Source of the DNA: Thermoplasmata archaeon
GTDB lineage: Archaea; Thermoplasmatota; Thermoplasmata; Lutacidiplasmatales; UBA184
Length of the DNA: 51,956 bases
Direction: 5' to 3'
Assembly: GCA_028864975.1 (NCBI GenBank)
Contig: JAGWLG010000026.1
Span: 1-51,956, forward strand
The notes under the pieces are model-generated. The model was given only the letters and a program-made list of their open reading frames with translations. It was not told the DNA's origin and made no database searches. Below, in pieces: positions 25,901 through 31,794 of this stretch; positions within the stretch are counted from its first letter, which is position 1; every line of letters starts with the position of its first letter. The translations under genes and the position numbers were made by a program.

Positions 25901-26133
25901 CCGCGGCGGTCGACGCGGGACCGCCCCCCGGGGCACCGTCCGTCGAGGAAGGTCCGCCCTCCGTTCCCGGAGAGCTGCCCCCGGCACCGCCGTTCGTCGT
26001 GCCCGAGGGCCCTCCCCTCCCTGGGTCGAAGGATGCGCCGCTCCCTTCGAGCGATGAGCCTGGCGGCGACCCGAACGCAGCTCCTACCGGGAGCGATGCT
26101 ATCCCGGACCCGTCCGCTCCCCCGTCGCCGTGA
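22954..26133 (+). CDS. Large exported surface protein with PKD-like domains and a C-terminal anchor
   Basis: The 1059-residue protein begins MYRRRNP, then a hydrophobic signal peptide. The ectodomain has many N-x-S/T glycosylation sequons and paired cysteines. Around residues 137-200 a stretch with VIFDIETTLFDGVYD and NVTFAMVDYFST resembles a von Willebrand A or integrin-like strand order, with an acidic metal-site-like DIETT; this is tentative. Residues about 640-900 hold three PKD/Ig-like repeats (GSGIYGYGWSGLPPGCY, GLAPYKVDLSWGD, GSGLFPYFFSWSGLPGGC). One membrane helix (about 925-950) precedes a Pro-rich cytosolic tail. It is likely cell-surface anchored. The 3' end overlaps the convergent gene by 35 nt. 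Confidence 0.8.
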   Translation: MYRRRNPLHGVAVLVACAAMLLGAGQGVAGVRSSNLAPALGVPPSVLSGGSALSSGGGSSSPGVVNLASQLGHLVVPDGTCSSGRGGTCPHLQTAISVAPSVICQVGTTCPAGVPRWTNVTIWANATGHSQLVYPPKVQVIFDIETTLFDGVYDPTAGDVGLSSCNGPCKESNAVPFFVANAGTIAKDITGDFPGSNVTFAMVDYFSTSNIAPPSCTTGGSYTGDHDDGDGCQYHVDFKNFVDATKFGTLVPPYFANYTLGNGAASCTTGAQPPVMYCDSDFSDNTLDSSSITSLYGALQGSGIQVDKKADVVIVWMGSTAPRDPSYTVDYTPFDADANTGTSATCEPSFNYIVSGLVSPNCEGWVTPTTANYSIADLALSKTPKILINTVVLDTGTTLQTGGDYVQPTSAAATQDTTNIVKAACDLATATGGAWAGPVGFSCNGASGYLSGGFIPAGSEQNPPTAWSSNPLLGTALTNVRFPLGWTNSTANGVTTNDTFQFIPEPGFAIPRGASYTLASCYRSPTNPGLPWPCPSSPNATGLANGGVGWAWPHNATEDAMYLNDSWGVTFPVEATAALNSSFVGVPVPVDACQAQLFPSCTGPVSGSISAANYLPYTNAPPPVSASFPAGTVTVYDTGPVVRISAAPSSVDVRPVVPMPGVYSTVLTASVLGGSGIYGYGWSGLPPGCYAADLASVVCSPTSTGTYTVSVAVTDSHNVTGTASFTLVVHPDPVAVLSATPWAGPTPLFTVANATITQGLAPYKVDLSWGDRFNDSTSLPAHHAYLLAGTYHLALTVTDAVGGEAFSSLSVAPVVPLSVGLKVLPNSEPFEQRNVAFNATILNGSGLFPYFFSWSGLPGGCIGGNLAQITCAPTGPSPFAGTTVTVYVQDFAGENASATQVIHIRALPIVVLVPIVGWVPEDKLVSDLVTVLVGFLVGLIAYFVLIAVYRYARERTGKDEDEGPSGRPPPGPSPVAALAAPAPAAVDAGPPPGAPSVEEGPPSVPGELPPAPPFVVPEGPPLPGSKDAPLPSSDEPGGDPNAAPTGSDAIPDPSAPPSP

Positions 26134-27157
26134 GACCGGGGGCCGAAGGAAGCTCGTCCCGGGAGGGACCCCGGCTCGAGCTTCGACCTTGGTGGGGGAG
26201 GCTGCCCTCTGGGAGAGAGGCGGCGGCGTAGACCGCTCGCAGCTCTTCGAACTTCCGAGTGAGCAGGGCGAACCGTCCGAGGCGGGTCTCGCTCCGGAAC
26301 GTCTCCGCCAGGCGACCCCCTTCACGAAGGCGACGGCAGTCCCGAAGTCCCTTGACCTGGAGATACGCGGCGATCACGGGGAAGGCGCAGAGTCCGAGGA
26401 GTCGGACCGCGCAAGGGGCCGGGGCGGTCGGGGGAAACGGCCCCGAGCGAGGTCCCATCTCCCATCGGTCGTAGAGCCGAGGAAGGAGCTCGCGCACCCA
26501 AGAAGTCGAGCGGAGCACGTCCCGGTAGTAGGATTCCCCCACGAGGGGTCGGGCCACCAGAAGCTCCCTCGCCTCGAGGAGGTCCGACGACCGGCTAAGG
26601 TACTTCCGCGCCGTGGACTCGTCCATCACTTGGTTGAAGCACCATACCGAGCGGTCCGCCCGAGGTCCCATGCGAAGCGAAAGGAAAGTGAAGAGCAAGA
26701 CCGGCCAGAGCGCTCCGTCGCGAGTGATGACGAAGAAGTCGAGGTCGGCCCCCTCCTCGGCGGCGCCATAGGCGACGGAGCCGGTGACGACGACCGTCCG
26801 GACCAGGGGAAGGACCGAGCGCAGCAGAGCGGGAAGCTCGTTCCGCGCCTCCTCCCAGCGCGTCGATGCCAGGGCGCGGCGTCGGTGCAGGTCGGGCGAC
26901 ACCTCCGTAGGGGCCGCCTGAAGCCAGGGGGTGAGCGGCCCGCTCTCAAGGAAGGTCCTGAGCTCGGGCACCGTCCGCAGCGGTCCAGGAGGCAGGAGCA
27001 ATAGGAGCTCCTCCAGGGGGATCCGCGTGCCGAAATGTCGTGCGATATGCAAGAGGAGGCTGAGCCTCACGGACTGGGCGTCGAGGCCGCGGGTCCGCCC
27101 GGAGGCCTCCCGATGCGGTGCCCTTCCCCCGGAGCGGCCGCTTTCGACATCGGCCAT
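26099..27157 (-). CDS. Nucleotidyltransferase-domain protein
   Basis: The 352-residue protein has a pol-beta-type nucleotidyltransferase signature in the middle: VVVTGSVAYGAAEEGADLDF, the G-S plus D-x-D pattern for metal-bound nucleotide transfer. An N-terminal helical region precedes it. A C-terminal helical part contains hydrophobic stretches (around LWPVLLFTFLSL and LLGLCAFPVIAAYL) that may touch the membrane. The substrate is unknown. The ATG at 27157 sits about 29 nt from a TATA-like box, so the mRNA is leaderless. The upstream 26 codons of the frame are therefore excluded. It converges with the surface-protein gene. Confidence 0.72.
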   Translation of the reverse strand: MADVESGRSGGRAPHREASGRTRGLDAQSVRLSLLLHIARHFGTRIPLEELLLLLPPGPLRTVPELRTFLESGPLTPWLQAAPTEVSPDLHRRRALASTRWEEARNELPALLRSVLPLVRTVVVTGSVAYGAAEEGADLDFFVITRDGALWPVLLFTFLSLRMGPRADRSVWCFNQVMDESTARKYLSRSSDLLEARELLVARPLVGESYYRDVLRSTSWVRELLPRLYDRWEMGPRSGPFPPTAPAPCAVRLLGLCAFPVIAAYLQVKGLRDCRRLREGGRLAETFRSETRLGRFALLTRKFEELRAVYAAASLPEGSLPHQGRSSSRGPSRDELPSAPGLTATGERTGPG

Positions 27158-27182
27158 CGGCCAGGCTCGAAGGCCACGCGCC

Positions 27183-27190
27183 CCATATAC
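27183..27190 (-). promoter_or_regulatory. TATA-like box of the nucleotidyltransferase
   Basis: On the minus strand the sequence is gtatatgg, about 29 nt before the ATG at 27157. This predicts a leaderless transcript. Confidence 0.6.
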
Positions 27191-27261
27191 CGGTGCGGCC
27201 ACGGAATGCCTTCCCCTCGAGTCTTCGAAGGTCAAGGCTGGAGCCCGCCTCCACCCTACGG

Positions 27262-27909
27262 TCAGGAGGTCGGCCGTTCGTCCCGTCCCTTAGGTTCCGG
27301 CCCGGAGGGCGGGTTCTTCGCCTTTCGTCGAAGAAGGAGGAAGATCGCCACGATCACGACCAACATGACCGGAACGCCCAGTTCGACGATCCACAGGTTG
27401 TTGGCCGCTGGTGCCGCAGGCGAGCCTCCCACCGTGACCGTTCCCTGCATGTTGGGGAAGTGGTAGCGGCAGATGAACTGGTAACTCCCCCACGTGGGGA
27501 ACGTCACGGTCACCGCGATCGATTGTGTCGCGTTCAGCGTCCGGTCGGCGAGAAGGTTCGGCCAAGCGAAGTAGCTCCCCGTGGCGTTGCTCGTGCTGGT
27601 ACCGGAGGGGGCTGACGTGTTGACCCTCGAGGAGAGGGTGAAGGTGTGGGCCGTGCTGCCCAGGTCCTGGACCACGAAGGTCACTGTACGGGTGGGAACG
27701 GTGATGGACGAGGGAACGAAGCTCAGTTGATCGGTCACGTTCAGGTGGACGGTGGTGGTCCCGGTCGCGTTTCGGACGAGGGTCCCTCCCGGGATCGGGA
27801 CGGTCGACATGGCCAGGGCCCCAGGAAAGGCGAGGAGGATCCCGGTGAGCATGCCGAGAACGAGAGCTCCTTTCCTTCGGCGAGCGGAGCGCGTGGGCTC
27901 GCGGACCAT
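27262..27909 (-). CDS. Membrane-anchored cupredoxin (blue copper protein)
   Basis: The 215-residue protein has a signal peptide after a basic N-terminus (hydrophobic residues 14-33) and one cupredoxin domain. A C-terminal membrane helix (about 172-194) precedes a short charged tail. The type 1 copper ligands can be placed at His88 (STAHTF), Cys147, His150 and Met154 (FICRYHFPNMQG). Asn-linked sequons are frequent. It is probably an extracytoplasmic electron carrier tethered to the membrane, perhaps serving a respiratory enzyme that uses the heme made by the neighbouring locus; that link is inference. The mRNA is leaderless from a nearby TATA-like box. Confidence 0.85.
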   Translation of the reverse strand: MVREPTRSARRRKGALVLGMLTGILLAFPGALAMSTVPIPGGTLVRNATGTTTVHLNVTDQLSFVPSSITVPTRTVTFVVQDLGSTAHTFTLSSRVNTSAPSGTSTSNATGSYFAWPNLLADRTLNATQSIAVTVTFPTWGSYQFICRYHFPNMQGTVTVGGSPAAPAANNLWIVELGVPVMLVVIVAIFLLLRRKAKNPPSGPEPKGRDERPTS

Positions 27910-27932
27910 CTGGAAGCAAAGGTATCCCCTGG

Positions 27933-27940
27933 TTATATTC
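27933..27940 (-). promoter_or_regulatory. TATA-like box of the cupredoxin
   Basis: On the minus strand the sequence is gaatataa, about 27 nt before the ATG at 27909. Confidence 0.6.
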
Positions 27941-28014
27941 CTCCTCGTGACCGAAAGGTAAGCAGCGCAGGGGCCGGACGCTCGCTGCGGCCGACGTCTC
28001 GAGCGGCTCGATAC

Positions 28015-28869
28015 CTAGGGGTAGGAAGCGGGCGACGTGCGTGGGCTTCGGCGCGCGACGATGAACCGGGAGGGGAAGCCTCCCATGCGCGAGAGGGCGT
28101 GCGAGAGCCCTACGAACATCCCGGTAGGCAGCTTCCGCAGGAACCGGTAGTCCTCGAGACCCGTAGGCCCCTCTTCTCGCAGGTCGAATCCCGAGGAGCC
28201 AAGCACCTCCCCGAATCGCGCTCGGGTAGGTGCCCAGGCGGGGTAGATGCTGGGATGGACCTCCGAGACCGGGGCCCTCGAGAACGTGCGAGGACGGACC
28301 TTCTCTCCAGGTCCCCTGGAGAGCGCCATCTTCAGGTCGTCAACGAGGCTCTGCAGCGTGGGTTTCGGCTCGTAGGAAAGGACGAGGAGCCCGTCGGGAA
28401 CCAGCACCCTCGCGATCTCGCGCAGGGCAGAGGCGGGGTCGCGCAGGAAGCCGTAGACTCGGACCATCGAAACGGTCGAGAAGGTGCGGTCGCCGAAGGG
28501 GAGGCGAAGCACGTCACCGGCGACCCTTGCCACCGGGTCCGAGATGCTGCGAGGAAGGGCGCGAAGGAAGCCTGGGGTCAGGTCGAGGACCACGACGCTC
28601 GGGCTCCCGGCGATCAGGACGGGCGTGAGGCGTCCTCCTCCCGGGCCGATCTCCAGCCATCGCCCCGACGGCGCTTGCCGAAGTGCTTGCCGGAGGACCT
28701 CGCGTTCGACCTGAGTGACCTTCTCTCGACCAGCCCACAGGCGCTCGAGATCGAGCGCCCCAAAGTCCCTGGATGTCCGCGGAGCCGCCTGGCCACGGGG
28801 GGGCTCAGGTCCCCGGCGGAGCCCCCGGGGGTGGGTGGGGCCTTCCTGGGTCTCCCTGGTCCTCCCCAT
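28015..28869 (-). CDS. Class I SAM-dependent methyltransferase
   Basis: The 284-residue protein has motif I WLEIGPGGGRLTPVL, the acidic end of strand 2 VVVLDLTPGF, then GDVLRLPFGDRTFSTV and LREIARVLVPDGLLVLSYEP, a standard Methyltransf_11 core. About 70 basic N-terminal residues precede it. The ATG at 28869 is preceded by ggaagg. The in-frame extension upstream overlaps the divergent gene's promoter and is rejected. The acceptor is unknown; the family includes ubiquinone/menaquinone-type and lipid methyltransferases. Confidence 0.82.
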   Translation of the reverse strand: MGRTRETQEGPTHPRGLRRGPEPPRGQAAPRTSRDFGALDLERLWAGREKVTQVEREVLRQALRQAPSGRWLEIGPGGGRLTPVLIAGSPSVVVLDLTPGFLRALPRSISDPVARVAGDVLRLPFGDRTFSTVSMVRVYGFLRDPASALREIARVLVPDGLLVLSYEPKPTLQSLVDDLKMALSRGPGEKVRPRTFSRAPVSEVHPSIYPAWAPTRARFGEVLGSSGFDLREEGPTGLEDYRFLRKLPTGMFVGLSHALSRMGGFPSRFIVARRSPRTSPASYP

Positions 28870-28930
28870 CCTTCCTGCGCTCTCGTTCCGCGAATCCCTC
28901 ACCAACGGGCTAGAGGACGGACACCGATAG

Positions 28931-28938
28931 TCGATATG
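28931..28938 (+). promoter_or_regulatory. TATA-like box of the propeller-like exported protein
   Basis: The sequence tcgatatg is about 34 nt before the ATG at 28969. Confidence 0.4.
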
Positions 28939-28968
28939 CGCACCTGCGCTTGAGCCCTGGGGTCGGAG

Positions 28969-30168
28969 ATGGAGGTCCCTCAGCGGGTCGCTTTGGCGGT
29001 GCTCGCCTCGGCCCTCCTGGTCGGTGCCGGGGCCGGCCTGGGGTGGTTCATCTCCACGCGCAGCCCGCAAGGCGGGGCATGCGCCACGACGAGCGTGGGG
29101 CCCCTCACCGTGGAGAACGAGACTTCTGTGCTCGGGAGCTCGCTCGCCACGGGGTCGGTCCAGGCCTTTGGCGCGAACCGGACCTCGGTCATCTTCGGAG
29201 GGGTCTCCTACTACCATCGCAACGGAGAGCCTTTCGACAGCCTTCCCGCGGCGGAGGAGGTTTCCCCAGGCCCCTCCTCCATCGGGCCCTCCTCCGTCGA
29301 CCTGACCGCTCGTCTGTCACCCTACTTCTTCGAGGGAGGGATCTTCCCGGTCGTGTGGAACGGAGAGGAGTGGCTGATCGCCGGCCAGACTACCGTCGAC
29401 AACGAGTCCGAGGGGGCGGCCGTGCTGCTCCAAGGAGATGCCATCACGAACCTCACGGGCCTGGTCGGCCCCATCTTCGAGGGGTTCGGGATCTGGATCG
29501 CGGGATGGGACGGCAGCGGGTGGTTGCTGGGGGGGAACAGCTCGCACGGCGCCGCCCTTGCCTATCTCGCTAACGGCCGGGTGGTGAACTTGACCGGGAT
29601 CCTTCCGAACAACGTCCCCGGCGACTGGGTCCAGATGATCGCCTGGAACGGGACCGGTTGGCTGGTCGGGGGACGAGGTGTCTTCGGCGCGCTCTACCAG
29701 GGCCGCTATACGGACCTCCTTCCGGGCAGTCCCTTCGGTCCGGGGGGGGTCTACGCCTTCGACTGGGACGGCCACGAGTGGCTGGCGTCGGGATCCCCCA
29801 CCGCGGTGGTCCAGGTACAGGGCAGCTCCCTCCTTCCCGGCCCGGTTCTGCCCCCCGCTTTCCGTGGGTGGGTGAACACCCTGGTCCACGCGTCGGGGCT
29901 CTGGATCGCGGCCGGGGGCAGCTACGCGGCCGGGGGCGGCTATGCCCCTCAGCTCGAGCTACTTGGAGGAGTCCAGCCGGGCTCCAGCGTCGTTGACCTC
30001 TCGCGGTGCCTTCCGGGGGTCTTCTCGGGGGGCTGGGTCCAGTTCGGGGGCGCGGCCCCGGTCCTCTCCTCCCATAGCTACCTCCTCGTGGGGGAGGGGG
30101 GCGCCGTGCCGGGGTCCTTCTCCAGCCATGCGGCGGCCGCCCGGCTCGACCTGCCGGCGGCGGGGTGA
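28969..30168 (+). CDS. Signal-anchored extracytoplasmic beta-propeller-like protein
   Basis: The 399-residue protein has an N-terminal hydrophobic anchor (about residues 7-30). Repeats of about 45-60 residues follow, each carrying a W-(N/D)-G-x-x-W-L signature: VVWNGEEWLIAG, GWDGSGWLLGG, AWNGTGWLVGG, DWDGHEWLASG. The repeated Trp and Gly positions suggest a beta-propeller or related strand-repeat fold outside the cell. N-glycosylation sequons are present. No enzyme motif is recognised. It is divergent from the methyltransferase gene. Confidence 0.65.
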   Translation: MEVPQRVALAVLASALLVGAGAGLGWFISTRSPQGGACATTSVGPLTVENETSVLGSSLATGSVQAFGANRTSVIFGGVSYYHRNGEPFDSLPAAEEVSPGPSSIGPSSVDLTARLSPYFFEGGIFPVVWNGEEWLIAGQTTVDNESEGAAVLLQGDAITNLTGLVGPIFEGFGIWIAGWDGSGWLLGGNSSHGAALAYLANGRVVNLTGILPNNVPGDWVQMIAWNGTGWLVGGRGVFGALYQGRYTDLLPGSPFGPGGVYAFDWDGHEWLASGSPTAVVQVQGSSLLPGPVLPPAFRGWVNTLVHASGLWIAAGGSYAAGGGYAPQLELLGGVQPGSSVVDLSRCLPGVFSGGWVQFGGAAPVLSSHSYLLVGEGGAVPGSFSSHAAAARLDLPAAG

Positions 30169-30252
30169 CCGAGGTTCGGTGCCCGCCCGCGAGCGACGAG
30201 GCTCAAGAGTCCTCGGCCCGTTCCAAGTGACGTCCGAGCGACACGGGACCCC

Positions 30253-30498
30253 ATGAAGCTCTACTCGGAACGGCTCTTCCTCAAGTGGCTGCTCTCCAAC
30301 CACGGGGTCTGCTTCGGCGTGGACATGAAGGAGCGTTCCTACCTCCTCCTCCTGAGCCGGCGAGGGCTCATCTTCCAGCGACGCCCCGTCGGCGACAAGG
30401 TCGTCGAGAACCTCGATTACGAGATCCCCGACATCGTTCGGGCCTTGCATCGAGAAGCCCAGGTCCGTGAGGAGAGGTCGATGGGGGTCGTCCCGTGA
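30253..30498 (+). CDS. Small conserved-looking protein coupled to a methyltransferase
   Basis: This 81-residue soluble protein has two hydrophobic/aromatic strands (SNHGVCFGVDM and YLLLLSRRGLIFQRR) and a C-terminal helix with many Glu/Arg residues. I do not recognise a family. Its stop codon overlaps the GTG start of the next gene (GTGA), so the two products are made together and may interact. An in-frame alternative start is not evident. Confidence 0.6.
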   Translation: MKLYSERLFLKWLLSNHGVCFGVDMKERSYLLLLSRRGLIFQRRPVGDKVVENLDYEIPDIVRALHREAQVREERSMGVVP

Positions 30499-31664
30499 GC
30501 GCGACGGCCCGGGAGACGCTCGAGCTCGTGCGCCCCCAGGGTCCGGTCCCTCTAGGGTTCGCGAGACGGGGAACTTCCGTCTTCTTGGTCGCCAGGGAGC
30601 GAAGCGCCAGATGGCCTGTCGAGCTGCTGCGAGCAGGCCGGGCCACCCTGCGTCTCGCGTCGGAGAACCTCGAGGGGCAGGTCCAGCTCGTGGTGGGCCG
30701 TTCCGAACAGGAAGACGTGTTGGAGCTCTTCCGCGACAAGTACGGGAGCGAGCGCTACCGGCGCTGGTACGAACATCCCGCGAGGGTGCTCGAGGTCCAG
30801 CTCGGGCCCCCGGCCGCCCCTGTTCCAGAGGAGCATCGCTACTACGGCTGGTTGCAGAGCGAGTTCGACAACGTGGCGGAGGACTACGACCGCCATATCA
30901 CCGGGAACCGGATGAACCGGCTGCTCCGCGACCGATCGCTGGGGCGCATGCGGACGCTCTTCCGCGGCGCGAGGTGTCTTCTCGAGATCGGTTGCGGCAG
31001 CGGGATGGAAACGCTCCCGCTCCTCCAGGAAGGGCATGAGATCACGGCCATCGACATCTCCGAGCAGATGCTGGAGGTGGTCCGTCGGAAGGCTCGCACC
31101 GCGGGGGTCGCAGAGCGACTCCGGACGGTCCGAGCGCCGGCACGCGACCTCCCGACCCTCGTGCCGTCGCTGGGGGAAGGAAGCTTCGACGGAGCCTACT
31201 CGACGTACGGGGCTCTCAACTGCGAACCCGACCTTCGCCCGCTCCCCTCGGCGTTCCACCGCTTGCTGCGGCCCGAGTCCCGCCTTTTCGCCGGGGTCTA
31301 CAACCGTTGGTGCCTCTTCGAGATCCTCGGGTACGGGATCACCGGGCAGTGGAGCCGTGCGCTCGGTCGACGACACCGTCCTGTGCCGGTGGGGACCTCT
31401 CGCTTCTGCGTCGATGTCTACGCTCTGACCCCTGCCGACCTGCGCCGCGACTTCGCTCCCTACTTCGAGATGGAGGCCCTCGAAGGGGTGCCGATCCTCC
31501 TCCCTCCCTCCGATCTCACCTCCTATGCGGAGCGCTTCACCTCCCATTTCGGCCTTCTGGATGCGTGGGACCGCCGAATGGGCGCGCACTGGCCGTTGGA
31601 CCACCTTGGCGACCACTTCCTGATGACCTTGCGCCGTCGAGCGGTGCGGGACGCGGGGACGTGA
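30495..31664 (+). CDS. Methyltransferase fused to an N-terminal split-barrel-like domain
   Basis: The 389-residue protein has two parts. Residues about 1-110 (PLGFARRGTSVFLVARERSA, then VFLVAR strands and DVLELFRDKYGSERYRRWY) resemble the FMN/F420-binding split-barrel of pyridoxamine-oxidase-like proteins. Residues about 130-385 are a class I methyltransferase with CLLEIGCGSGMETLPLL, EITAIDISEQML and the post-motif strand SFDGAYSTYGALNCEP. The C-terminal region is aromatic-rich. The first domain is an uncertain assignment. The protein starts at a GTG overlapping the previous gene. The acceptor substrate is unknown. Confidence 0.68.
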   Translation: MSATARETLELVRPQGPVPLGFARRGTSVFLVARERSARWPVELLRAGRATLRLASENLEGQVQLVVGRSEQEDVLELFRDKYGSERYRRWYEHPARVLEVQLGPPAAPVPEEHRYYGWLQSEFDNVAEDYDRHITGNRMNRLLRDRSLGRMRTLFRGARCLLEIGCGSGMETLPLLQEGHEITAIDISEQMLEVVRRKARTAGVAERLRTVRAPARDLPTLVPSLGEGSFDGAYSTYGALNCEPDLRPLPSAFHRLLRPESRLFAGVYNRWCLFEILGYGITGQWSRALGRRHRPVPVGTSRFCVDVYALTPADLRRDFAPYFEMEALEGVPILLPPSDLTSYAERFTSHFGLLDAWDRRMGAHWPLDHLGDHFLMTLRRRAVRDAGT

Positions 31665-31707
31665 GCTCCACGGCGGTCCCGAAGCGTCCGTCCGCGCGCC
31701 GGGCTCA

Positions 31708-31714
31708 TTCAAAT
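31708..31714 (+). promoter_or_regulatory. TATA-like box of the CrtC-polyprenyl synthase fusion
   Basis: The sequence ttcaaat starts an A/T-rich run upstream of the fusion gene. It would give a leader of about 57 nt before the GTG at 31795, which has the purine-rich ggaggga at 31777-31783. Confidence 0.45.
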
Positions 31715-31794
31715 AGCCCTGTGATGGATGTACATCTGGTCGTGCGCTTGCCTACCGGACCGTCAGGTCCCTGCCGGAGGGACGGGATCTCGCG

